From the NCBI RefSeq assembly GCF_004303025.1, contig NZ_PJQW01000004.1:7183-71182 (forward strand): a stretch of DNA of 64,000 nt. The letters run 5' to 3'. Below the pieces are notes generated by a model. That model did not search any database. It was not told where the DNA came from and saw only the letters and a list, made by a program, of their open reading frames with translations. The DNA is from Flavobacterium sp. J27 (GTDB taxonomy: Bacteria; Bacteroidota; Bacteroidia; Flavobacteriales; Flavobacteriaceae). The first letter of the stretch is position 1. Every line of letters starts with the position of its first letter. The translations under genes were made by a program, and so were the position numbers. Below are positions 46,201 to 54,189 of this stretch, piece after piece.

Positions 46201-47373
46201 TTATTTCAAATGGCGGAAGGAAGTGCTAATCCAGATGTAGAAAAACCAAAATTACAATGGAGTTATTTGAGAAACAATGAATGGATCGCTCTCAAAACAG
46301 CTGCAATCTTAACAGATGGTACTAATGGATTGGTTAATACAGGAGTTGTTAAAATTAATATTCCAAAAGATGCCACAACAGGTGGTACATTGATGCCAGA
46401 AGATTTACATTGGCTTAAAATAAGTGCTTCAAATGGAATTACTGGAGTATCTGATACAATCACTATTAAAAGTCAAGTAATTAGCGCAACGTTTTCTAGT
46501 GCAGTAATCGCTCCATCTCATTTTGAAAAACCGCTGTTGGCACATACAATTACCGAATCTTTAAATCCTATTCCTGAAATTACAAGTATTAGTCAACCTT
46601 TCACTTCTAGCAAAGGAAAACCAATGGAACAAGGTAATATTATCTATGAGCGTATTAGTGAAAGACTTCGTCATAAAAATAGAGCGCTTACGATGTGGGA
46701 TTATGAACATATGGTATTGAATGAATTTCCTCAAATTTATAAAGCAAAATGCATTCCATCTAAAGAGCAATTAGGAAAGGTAGATGTTATTGTTATACCT
46801 GATATTAAAGGGAGACTTCCTTTTAATCCTTTTGCACCAAAAGTAGCCTCAAATACGTTATTTCAAATTCATAACTTTTTGAATAATCACGCCCCTATTC
46901 ATGCAGAAATAGAAGTTATTAATCCTTTTTACTTACAGGTGTTAACTAGATGTACTGTAAAGTTTTATCCAGAATATGATCCAGCATTTTATAAAGATAA
47001 ATTGATAGAAGAAATAAAACGGTTTTTGTCTCCTTGGGCTTACGATCACGATAGTGATATAAATATTGGCGGTAATCTCCATGCTAGTGTACTCATCAAT
47101 TTTATTGCAGAACGACCTTATATAGATTATGTAGCCAATTTAAAATTATTTCAAAGTGAAGACGGTATCAACTTTACAGATGTTAGAAATAGTAATGATG
47201 GTAAACCTATCGTAATACCTTCTCGTCCAGATATGGTGATGGTTTCTGCAGCCAATCATTCTATAGATATAGTAGATGAAAAAGGCTATGACGAAGAAAG
47301 TTTTGAAGGCATTAATTACATGCAAATACAACTGGATTTTGAGGTAGCCAATACTGTTAACAAAAAGGTATAA
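43231..47373 (+). CDS. eCIS baseplate J-like protein (Afp11-like)
   Basis: This 1380-residue protein is the large baseplate wedge component. The N-terminal 200 residues ('NYILIEDRGMEQLVAEAQRLAKELHFFN') and C-terminal segment ('ERISERLRHKNRALTMWDYEHMVLNEFPQIYKAKC', then 'KVDVIVIPDIKGRLPFNPFAP') are the typical ends of eCIS Afp11/baseplate J proteins. Between residues ~245 and 445 is a tandem duplication of a ~100-residue helical module (see findings). The middle has beta-rich receptor-like segments. The start could be ATG 43231 or 43234. This is the largest gene of the structural operon. Confidence 0.88.
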   Translation: MMNSLKSQNLLFRDGTSQQDRKTDAIQPNYILIEDRGMEQLVAEAQRLAKELHFFNTNNEVLLGETWESFLIDDPIAYNKEPEAGSQRKKLREQWATQLASYVENPDLFLKDQEKKEKLSKPHLVLFMTFLKLLNHVKSQINGLTQKHLDFYFKERLGFTPKEAIPDVVHVLLELVENSATLEVKKGTVLLAGEDEEGNELHYTTNEDTVISQAKIAELKNVFVEKEFLTIKEAHLNSKTTHDLGFTNMLEFALGHPNPGNPLPELPEDVNNLDALINSVQNNEVKSISYVTEQLFLSIADFNAIVLKNKEEKEGLLVDWQEVYILLEEAYKEKVKYTRQQELKAIHEEQGFDTMLKKVYGNPEPGDNLPLYKGHKVSFDTLYEDLHAVDQNADLATEYIEEHLKLNPENFDSIVKISKDQNASAADWNKVYRLLEFADRQVQSISLAAPSIEFFSDIYATSDATAFTFSEYGEEEESKRFKTFGNRTQTKTVQALQTASIGFAISSPTLLVKEGKRTLSVVLDLGLQNTDIESLEAILNKKNPFEVQLTTSNKWFTPKKVSFKLGNYLGLESEGIFNIVVENSIIKIKTGKHFILEDVGNYIVSDANVIYEIKEFISETEVKVIKVGDLTDHLGVSQKYKANQVYLNALKIEIELLEEDFPVVPFEKNKAPSFIQSEHPSMVVLLNHFLEEPLEQNKYKSYYKELANLGLKKTHIRVDVENINNITLQNDQYTIDLKKPFEPFGFQPEIGDSFYLANEEICLKKLDQLHLDLQWVKQPESFKEYYKNYWIIDKDNPTLPVNDYIIKENTDFKANLFFHDKNAEVPIETIALFSDKGKINVTNIASKIEKNTPNYNYKSRTNAIIDEEEVLNWDRYFRLELNPLDFQHTVYNTLFTRQAFSVKPEIKSLKIETPFQPKLKKMQISYVAYTDILVEQTTTKNDHDRLYHVHPFGFNPLDLALQPSLLPKYDDEGTLYVGIENLKVPQIISILFQMAEGSANPDVEKPKLQWSYLRNNEWIALKTAAILTDGTNGLVNTGVVKINIPKDATTGGTLMPEDLHWLKISASNGITGVSDTITIKSQVISATFSSAVIAPSHFEKPLLAHTITESLNPIPEITSISQPFTSSKGKPMEQGNIIYERISERLRHKNRALTMWDYEHMVLNEFPQIYKAKCIPSKEQLGKVDVIVIPDIKGRLPFNPFAPKVASNTLFQIHNFLNNHAPIHAEIEVINPFYLQVLTRCTVKFYPEYDPAFYKDKLIEEIKRFLSPWAYDHDSDINIGGNLHASVLINFIAERPYIDYVANLKLFQSEDGINFTDVRNSNDGKPIVIPSRPDMVMVSAANHSIDIVDEKGYDEESFEGINYMQIQLDFEVANTVNKKV

Positions 47374-47406
47374 CAAAATCGTAAAAAAATATAAAATAAT
47401 AAACAC

Positions 47407-48471
47407 ATGGAAAAAGATAAAAAAAACCGCACAGAACTGAAAAACTATTTTAAAGCTAATGCTAAGCCTACAGAAGAACAATTTGCAGATTTCATTGAGG
47501 CAGGTATTAATCAGGTTGAAGATGGAATAGTCAAACTGCAAGGGAATCCATTAGCTCTTGAAGCACAAGGTGAAGATGTAGGAACTCAGGATATTTTGGG
47601 CTTGTATCGAAACTTTAGTGAAGACATCCCTGATTGGTCGTTTAATCTTAATCCAAGAGTTGACCCAAAAGATCCTAACACGAACCAACCTGGATTGAAT
47701 ATTAAAGATAGTCTTGGAAAAAGTCGTTTGTTTATCAAATCGATTACTGGTAATGTTGGAATTGGAACTATAGAGCCAACTGCAAAGCTAACTATAAAAG
47801 GAAATAATGAAGCTTCTCTATTGGCAGTAGTTGATACCACTAATGAACATACTAAAATTTTAGAAGTCACGCAACAAAACGGTGTTTCAATAAAAGGGGC
47901 GTTACATGTTGATGGAAATTTTTCTGCTACAAATATTCAGGAAGTTGCAATCCAACCAGATTTAGGGAATACAACAGCAAGTGATAAAAAAGTACCTACA
48001 CAAAAAGCAGTAAAAACATATATTGATACCCGACTTCCAAAAGGATTAATCTCTATGTGGTCTGGAAAAGTAGCTCCTGATGGATGGGCAATATGTGATG
48101 GAACTAATAATACTCCAGATTTATCAGGAAGATTTATAGTTGGATTTGATAAAAATACAGCAGACTATAATGAAATAGGAAAAACAGGAGGGGCTAATAA
48201 TATAGTGCTTACCTCAGAGCAAATTCCTGCTCACAGTCATTCAGGAACTACTAATAATTCAGGAGATCATAAACACAGTTTTACTGGTGCAACAAAAAAA
48301 GGAGATGGATCAGGAACAGGAAGTTCGAATGCTTATTATGGTGCTTTAACTAGAGATACAGCTAGTGCAGGTATACACAGCCATTCTTTTAAAACAAACC
48401 CAACTGGAGGTGATCAACCTCATGAAAACAGACCCCCTTATTATGTCTTAGCTTACATTATTAAACTCTAA
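47407..48471 (+). CDS. eCIS tail fibre with phage tail-collar domain
   Basis: This 354-residue protein's N-terminus (~1-60: 'NRTELKNYFKANAKPTEEQFADFIEAGINQVEDG') is a particle-binding segment common in Bacteroidota eCIS fibres. The middle has an intramolecular 'VGIGTIEPTAKLTIKG' segment and 'VPTQKAVKTYID'. The C-terminus (~220-354) is a tail-collar/microcystin-dependent-type domain: 'KGLISMWSGKVAPDGWAICDG', 'TPDLSGRFIVG', 'HSHSGTTNNSGDHKHSF' and 'ENRPPYYVLAYIIK'. The clustered His residues bind metal in related trimeric fibre tips. It probably recognises the target cell. It sits between the two large baseplate genes rather than after both, as Afp13 does. Confidence 0.88.
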   Translation: MEKDKKNRTELKNYFKANAKPTEEQFADFIEAGINQVEDGIVKLQGNPLALEAQGEDVGTQDILGLYRNFSEDIPDWSFNLNPRVDPKDPNTNQPGLNIKDSLGKSRLFIKSITGNVGIGTIEPTAKLTIKGNNEASLLAVVDTTNEHTKILEVTQQNGVSIKGALHVDGNFSATNIQEVAIQPDLGNTTASDKKVPTQKAVKTYIDTRLPKGLISMWSGKVAPDGWAICDGTNNTPDLSGRFIVGFDKNTADYNEIGKTGGANNIVLTSEQIPAHSHSGTTNNSGDHKHSFTGATKKGDGSGTGSSNAYYGALTRDTASAGIHSHSFKTNPTGGDQPHENRPPYYVLAYIIKL

Positions 48472-48543
48472 TACAAAATAAAAAACAGCTTACAATCAAA
48501 AGGATAATACTCTTTTTAGATTAAACTTAAAATATACGATAAG

Positions 48544-51012
48544 ATGACAGACTTAGTAACTATATCCAAAGAAGTACCAAAAAACTCGGCTTTGAGTTAT
48601 GAATTCCTTCGTGAAGAAGGAATAAAATTAATTCAACAATTAGGAGGAAACACATGGACTGACCATAATATCCACGATCCAGGTATTACAATACTAGAAC
48701 AAGTATGCTATGCTATCACTGATTTGGCATATCGAATGGATTATGATATTAAAGAGTTACTAGGCAGTAATACGAATAGTTCGTATTCAAACTTGTATAG
48801 TGCAGCAACTATATTATCCACTAAACCAGTTACTTTATTAGATTGGCGAAAAACAGTAATGGATATTGAAGGGGTAAAGAATGCTTGGGTAGAAAAAGTA
48901 ATACAAAATGGAACCAATAATGAAATACAAGAAACGTTTGTTCCTAAAGGAGTATATAATGTTTTTGTTGAAATAGACGATTTGTTTGAGATTTCTGGTA
49001 CTCAATTACTAACTAATGTAAAAGATAGATTACAAGCAAGTCGTTCAATATGCGAAGATTTTGAGGAGGTAAAAATTCTAGAAACACAACAAATTAGACT
49101 AGAAGGAGCTATTGAAATTGCTGATACTGTAGATGATATTAATAAATTGGTTGTCGCTATATTACATAGAGTAGCAACAAATTTGTCTCCGCGAATTCCT
49201 TTCTATACTTTACAGGAGTTGTTGAAAAGAGGAAAGAAAACAGAAGAAATCTTTGATGGTCCCGCACTTGATCATGGATTTATAGAGGAAGCAGAATTAC
49301 TTAAACACGAGAGAAAAAAAGAAATACAAACCTCAGATATTATACGTGAAATCATGGATGAGGTAGAAGTTTTAGCGATTGACGAATTAGCTCTAGCTAC
49401 AGGATCTAATCTAGTTAAAACCTGGATTTTACCGCTAGATGCAAAAAAAGTACCTAAACTTGATGTTGAAGGTACTTTAGAAAAATTATCTTTTACTGCT
49501 CAAGGACTAACGGTGAATATAGATAAAACACTTGTTAAAACCTTATATAACGAAAAACAAAAAGAAGGATTTTCTAAAAAATTACCCCTAAAGGAACGTG
49601 ATATTATTACAGAAGAAACAAAAGAACAACACTTAGAAAACTATTTTTCAATTCAAAATCAATTTCCTTCAAACTATGGTATAGGTACAATTGGGTTGCC
49701 TGATGGAGCAACAGAAAGTAGAAAAGCACATGCCAAACAACTAAAAGCTTATTTAGTCTTATTTGAACAACTCTTAGCTAATAACTTCTCACAGTTGGCT
49801 AATTTTAAAAAACTAATGAGTTTTGACAATCAAGATACCCGCACCTATTTCAACCAATCGTTACTAGACAGTGTAGCAGGCATAGAAGAGGTTTTAGTAA
49901 GCAAAGAAAGCTATGAAGACTATCTTAAAGAAATGACAACCGATTCAACCGAAGGTTTAAAACGTAAAAATAAGTTTCTAAATCATTTACTAGCACGTTT
50001 TGGTGAAAAATTTACTGGATACGGTATGTTGTTGCAAGATGTTTCTGATGATGCACATGTAGCAGCTAAAAAGCTACTCAAAGATAAAGCTACTTTCTTA
50101 AAAGAATATCCTATTTTAAGTGCTAATAGAGCTACAGGATATGATTATACTAAAACCTATTGGCAAAATAATAATATTTCAGGTTTAGAAAAACGCATTG
50201 CACGAAAATTAGGAATAGAAGAATATACCCGTAGAAATATTGGTGATGGCGCTACCGAAGGATTTCATATGGTAGAACATGTTCTATTACGACCACGTAA
50301 AGCCTATCCATTTCTTCTTAATGTATCCTATACTTTGCAAGAAATTACTGCTTTTGAAATCGTAGAAAATAACAATGCATTAACACGCTGTATGGCCATC
50401 AATCATATGCTAAAAGCTGGTGAAGAAATTCAAATTACAGCTAGTGAAATGTATAAAGGAAATTATACTATCATTAATGCTGGAGAGCACTATTTTGAAA
50501 TAGAAGCTCCTTTTCAGGAAGCCTCTACTACTGGTTTTTGGCAACGAAAGAAAGACATACGCTATTTTATAAAAACCGAAAATATAGGTGCTTTTATACA
50601 AGTTAGCTCCTCATCAGATAGAACGTTTTGCGAGGTCGGTAAAAATAATCTGAGAGTAGGTGATTTTATAGAAATAACCCAAACTCAACATTATAATGGT
50701 ATTCACCAAGTACTTGCTTTAACTGAAAATGGTTTTGAAATAGGAGTGCCTTTTAGCGAAGAACAAAGTATTGGAAGATGGATGCCAATAAAAGTACCAA
50801 ATGATCCTTATTCTCTACAGTTAACTTTTTTCTTCCCAAAATGGATGGAAAGATATCAAAATACTTCATTTAGAAAATTTGTAGAACAAACGGTAAGAGA
50901 AGAAACACCTGCTCACATTACTACATATATTAAGTGGTTTGATGTCAAAGAAATGCAAGATTTTGACAAAAACTTCCATGCCTTTTTAGGACGTATTAAC
51001 AACTCAAAATAG
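48544..51012 (+). CDS. eCIS baseplate wedge protein (Afp12-like)
   Basis: This 822-residue protein starts with 'LSYEFLREEGIKLIQQLGGNTWTDHNIHDPGITILEQVCYAITDLAYRMDYDI', the hallmark W-TDHN-HDPGIT-LE start of eCIS wedge proteins. The C-terminus (~720-822) carries 'LQLTFFFPKWMERYQNTSFRKFVEQTVREETPAHI', typical of the same family. In between, residues ~622-670 and ~701-748 are two copies of a small beta domain. With Afp11 it forms the wedges of the baseplate. It is followed by the tape-measure gene after six bases. Confidence 0.87.
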   Translation: MTDLVTISKEVPKNSALSYEFLREEGIKLIQQLGGNTWTDHNIHDPGITILEQVCYAITDLAYRMDYDIKELLGSNTNSSYSNLYSAATILSTKPVTLLDWRKTVMDIEGVKNAWVEKVIQNGTNNEIQETFVPKGVYNVFVEIDDLFEISGTQLLTNVKDRLQASRSICEDFEEVKILETQQIRLEGAIEIADTVDDINKLVVAILHRVATNLSPRIPFYTLQELLKRGKKTEEIFDGPALDHGFIEEAELLKHERKKEIQTSDIIREIMDEVEVLAIDELALATGSNLVKTWILPLDAKKVPKLDVEGTLEKLSFTAQGLTVNIDKTLVKTLYNEKQKEGFSKKLPLKERDIITEETKEQHLENYFSIQNQFPSNYGIGTIGLPDGATESRKAHAKQLKAYLVLFEQLLANNFSQLANFKKLMSFDNQDTRTYFNQSLLDSVAGIEEVLVSKESYEDYLKEMTTDSTEGLKRKNKFLNHLLARFGEKFTGYGMLLQDVSDDAHVAAKKLLKDKATFLKEYPILSANRATGYDYTKTYWQNNNISGLEKRIARKLGIEEYTRRNIGDGATEGFHMVEHVLLRPRKAYPFLLNVSYTLQEITAFEIVENNNALTRCMAINHMLKAGEEIQITASEMYKGNYTIINAGEHYFEIEAPFQEASTTGFWQRKKDIRYFIKTENIGAFIQVSSSSDRTFCEVGKNNLRVGDFIEITQTQHYNGIHQVLALTENGFEIGVPFSEEQSIGRWMPIKVPNDPYSLQLTFFFPKWMERYQNTSFRKFVEQTVREETPAHITTYIKWFDVKEMQDFDKNFHAFLGRINNSK

Positions 51013-51018
51013 CTTTTT

Positions 51019-52644
51019 ATGAACCATCAAAAACATATTATTAATAAGCAGATTTTAGAAATACAACTGCCTATAACAGCTAATGTATTTGAGGAACAAC
51101 AAAAGCTAAGTCTTTTATATAGAGAACAATGGATTCCAATAATCGATAAGATATTGAGCAGGACTTATGGAGATGCGCACCAAAAATCAGTTCAGATAGA
51201 TACCCTAACCATTGATTTAGGCGTGCTAGAAATGAAAGATTTGACAACTGTATTTGAAGAAAAATTCCAACAAGTATTTGAAGAAGTTGAAGCATCACAA
51301 ACTATTACAGAAGTAATTTTAGAAAAGAAAATCGAAGCACAGCAAACACCTTTACGTGTAATGAGCTATTTCCTAAAGACAGGACTTTTACCTTGGTGGG
51401 TTTCAGCAACTAGCAAAACGTTTTTACAGGAGCAAGTAAACATACTCATTCAAACACAGGAACCTACTTTTATAAAAATACTATCTCAACTACGTTTCAA
51501 CTCATTATATCTAGAACGGTTTTTATACAACTGCACATCAAATCAAATTTTGGAATGCCTTCAATTATTGAGCAATATTACTATACAAAACTTAGTCAAG
51601 TTAAAAAATGAAGGCTTAAAAGAAGTCAAACAAAAGTTAGAAGAAAATAAAATAAAATGGAATGATATTACTGTAGAAACCAATTTTGGGAAAGCCATTT
51701 TTCAACAGATAACGGAAGTCAAAAATCATGAAATTTTACAAAAAGTAAGCGTAACACAAACACTTTTAACTTTAGGTATTTATGCAACGAAAGATAATAC
51801 AGCGAATCAAAACAAAAAAAGAAATCAAATTCAGTTATTAATCACCAAACAGCAAAAACAATATCGTAAGGATACCGCTTGGCAATCCTTTTTTAAGCAA
51901 CTAGATGTATTTATACAAAGCCCTTCTTTTTTACAAGTATCTTCCGATTTGTTAAAGAATTTTGAAAAAGTATTGAAACGTCTAGATGTTGAGAAAAACA
52001 AGAAAAACTCAATAATTGATACTAAAGTACTTTTAAAACCTATTGCAGAACATGTTCAACGCATACAAAAAACAATTCAAAAGGCTCAGCCTTATACTAA
52101 GCCTATGGCTATAGACCAATTGCAATCAACTTTTGAAGACACCGACTTTATAACGGTACAAAACGCAGGATTAGTTCTTTTATGGCCTTTCTTGCAACGG
52201 TTTTTTGAAAATGTAGAGTTACTAAATCATAAAGAATTTAAGGATGATACTGCAAAAGCAAAAGCAGCTTGTCTCTTGCATTATATAGTTGATGATAACG
52301 AAGCATCTCTGTTCGAAGGAACATTACCTTTAAATAAAGTACTCTGTGGTATACCACTTTCAGAAACTGTTGCCTTAGAACCTTTAAAAAAAGAAGAGAA
52401 GGTTATAATCGATGGTTTATTACAAGCTGTAATGCAGCGAGGACCGCATTGGAAAAACTTATCCATAGCCGGATTTCGCACCTCTTACTTGCAAAGAGAA
52501 GGATTGCTACGCAGTAGAGACGGTCACTGGCTGTTACAAGTCAAAAAAGAAACATATGATATCACCTTAGAAAAAATACCATGGGGTTTTGGCACTGTAA
52601 AATTACCATGGATGAACCAAATTATAGTAGTAGAATGGATGTAG
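51019..52644 (+). CDS. eCIS tape-measure protein (Afp14-like)
   Basis: This 541-residue protein matches the Bacteroidota 'contractile injection system tape measure' type. N-terminal 'IINKQILEIQLPITANVFEEQQKLS' and 'IDTLTIDLGVLE' are followed by a long Lys/Gln-rich helical middle. The C-terminus has 'NAGLVLLWPFLQRFFENVELL', 'DTAKAKAACLLHYIV', 'VLCGIPLSE' and 'RGPHWKNLSIAGFRTSYLQREG'. Such proteins set tube length in the family. Its end overlaps the start of the ATPase gene. Confidence 0.88.
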   Translation: MNHQKHIINKQILEIQLPITANVFEEQQKLSLLYREQWIPIIDKILSRTYGDAHQKSVQIDTLTIDLGVLEMKDLTTVFEEKFQQVFEEVEASQTITEVILEKKIEAQQTPLRVMSYFLKTGLLPWWVSATSKTFLQEQVNILIQTQEPTFIKILSQLRFNSLYLERFLYNCTSNQILECLQLLSNITIQNLVKLKNEGLKEVKQKLEENKIKWNDITVETNFGKAIFQQITEVKNHEILQKVSVTQTLLTLGIYATKDNTANQNKKRNQIQLLITKQQKQYRKDTAWQSFFKQLDVFIQSPSFLQVSSDLLKNFEKVLKRLDVEKNKKNSIIDTKVLLKPIAEHVQRIQKTIQKAQPYTKPMAIDQLQSTFEDTDFITVQNAGLVLLWPFLQRFFENVELLNHKEFKDDTAKAKAACLLHYIVDDNEASLFEGTLPLNKVLCGIPLSETVALEPLKKEEKVIIDGLLQAVMQRGPHWKNLSIAGFRTSYLQREGLLRSRDGHWLLQVKKETYDITLEKIPWGFGTVKLPWMNQIIVVEWM

Positions 52645-54002
52645 TTGCTTTAAATACAATAATCGAACAAAATGCAAGAGTAGTAACCCGAGAATTAGAT
52701 TGGCTAAATTTAGTTATAGAAACTCGGTTAGCACTTCATTTTCATCAGGAAGTTCCATATCAATCAATAGAAGAATTGCCTGTTCCAAACCTAACCAATG
52801 AAGCCGGTTTTTATGCCGAATTCTTGCAGAAAAACAAGCTAAATCCCGCAGAACGGTTAGTGCTCATATTAGCTTTGGTTCCGCATATAAAACCTGCATT
52901 GTTAGATATTCTAATGACCAAAAACACCAATTATGACCGCAGGTATAGCGAGTTTGGAGGGCTTTTTTTAGAAGGACATTCTGGTTTAGTTCCTACAGCA
53001 GAAACGGCTCTGTTTATTTTGGCTGGAGACGATTTAGGAAAACGTTTGCAATACCATTATATTTTTAATCCAACGCATATTTTAACTAGCAGCCAGGTAA
53101 TTAAAGGGAGTGTACAGAAAAAAGGTATGCCTAGATTGAGCGGTATTTGGCTAGTAGCCAATGAATATGTAGAACCTCTCATAAGTGGTGAATCGTATCA
53201 TCCTTCCTACAGCGAAGATTTTCCTGCACAGCTTATTACCACAAGTATGGAATGGAACGATATTGTAGTGAGTAAAAAAACAGCAGATAGTCTGCAAGAA
53301 ATTCAACACTGGGTAACATATGAAGATGTATTAATGCAGGACTTAGGATTAAGCAAACTCCTAAAGCCAGGATACAAAAGTCTGTTTTATGGGCCACCCG
53401 GAACAGGTAAAACCATGACGGCAGCTCTCCTTGGAAAAAGTACAAACCGACCAGTTTATAAATTAGACCTCAGTATGGTGGTTTCTAAATACATTGGAGA
53501 AACCGAAAAAAATTTAGCAAAAGTATTTGATCAAGCCGAAAAGCACAACTGGATTTTGTTTTTTGATGAAGCCGATTCTCTTTTTGGAAAACGCACACAA
53601 GTATCTAGTGCAAATGATCGTTACGGAAACCAAGAAATAGGTTATTTGTTACAACGTATAGAAGATTTTCCTGGTGTAGTTATTTTGGCCTCTAACCTGA
53701 AAGAAAATATCGATGAAGCTTTTACGCGTCGTTTTCAATCGATGGTAGAATTTAGAATACCTAGCGCAGAGGAACGCTTTACACTATGGCAACAATCGTT
53801 TTCTGCTAAACTGCCCTTAGATCCAACCATAGATTTAAGAAACATTGCCGAAAAATATGCTTTAGCTGGTGGTGTGATGGTTAATGTCGTACGAAAAGCC
53901 ACCTTAAGAGCCGTAACCCTACAACAGCAAACCATATCTTTAAGAGAGCTAGAAACTGCCATACAGCAAGAATTACAGAAAGAAGGGATTATTTTAAATT
54001 GA
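52635..54002 (+). CDS. eCIS AAA+ ATPase (Afp15-like)
   Basis: This is about 456 residues from ATG 52635, which overlaps the tape-measure stop by 10 bases; in-frame ATGs at 52608 and 52581 are also possible. The N-terminal ~220 residues are family-specific ('WLNLVIETRLALHFHQE', 'NPAERLVLILALVPHI'). The AAA+ module has Walker A GPPGTGKT (253-260), Walker B ILFFDEADSLFGKR, and the arginine-finger region EAFTRRFQSMVEFRIP. The Afp15 type is needed for stable assembly in Afp and is not part of the mature particle, as far as known. It ends the structural operon before the cargo genes. Confidence 0.92.
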   Translation: MDVVALNTIIEQNARVVTRELDWLNLVIETRLALHFHQEVPYQSIEELPVPNLTNEAGFYAEFLQKNKLNPAERLVLILALVPHIKPALLDILMTKNTNYDRRYSEFGGLFLEGHSGLVPTAETALFILAGDDLGKRLQYHYIFNPTHILTSSQVIKGSVQKKGMPRLSGIWLVANEYVEPLISGESYHPSYSEDFPAQLITTSMEWNDIVVSKKTADSLQEIQHWVTYEDVLMQDLGLSKLLKPGYKSLFYGPPGTGKTMTAALLGKSTNRPVYKLDLSMVVSKYIGETEKNLAKVFDQAEKHNWILFFDEADSLFGKRTQVSSANDRYGNQEIGYLLQRIEDFPGVVILASNLKENIDEAFTRRFQSMVEFRIPSAEERFTLWQQSFSAKLPLDPTIDLRNIAEKYALAGGVMVNVVRKATLRAVTLQQQTISLRELETAIQQELQKEGIILN

Positions 54003-54039
54003 TAAAAAACGGTGAATTTGAGTAGTTGTTATAAAAGCA

Positions 54040-54162
54040 TCTCGATACATTTTTTGTTCCACTATCGCTGCACAAAAAACACTCGATGTGACGCAAAAAA
54101 AGTAAAACGTTCGTCAGGTTGAGTGATTTTTTGGAATGCTAATGGAGAAAAATTGTATCGAA
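54040..54162. repeat. Long imperfect palindrome (REP/MITE-like) between ATPase and cargo genes
   Basis: TCTCGATACATTTTTTGTTCC at the left is matched in reverse by GGAGAAAAATTGTATCGAAA at the right. Inside, CACTCGATGTGACG is matched in reverse by CGTCAGGTTGAGTG. Together the arms are about 52 bases each around a ~18-base A-rich loop, so the whole unit can fold into one long hairpin. It lies in the gap just upstream of the first cargo gene. From memory, similar sequences are dispersed in flavobacterial genomes; here only one copy is visible. Confidence 0.65.
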
Positions 54163-54189
54163 ACCCAATATAATAAAAAAACAAAAGTT

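Noticed and set aside
33332..54002. Type VI secretion system or tailed prophage
   Set aside because: There are no T6SS membrane-complex genes (TssJ/L/M), no ClpV, and no phage head, terminase or portal genes. Gene order, AAA+ ATPase, LysM hub and DUF4157 cargoes fit eCIS.
54136..54189. Earlier start of the first cargo protein
   Set aside because: The extra codons lie in the end of the palindromic repeat, and the paralogue begins at the position equal to 54190.
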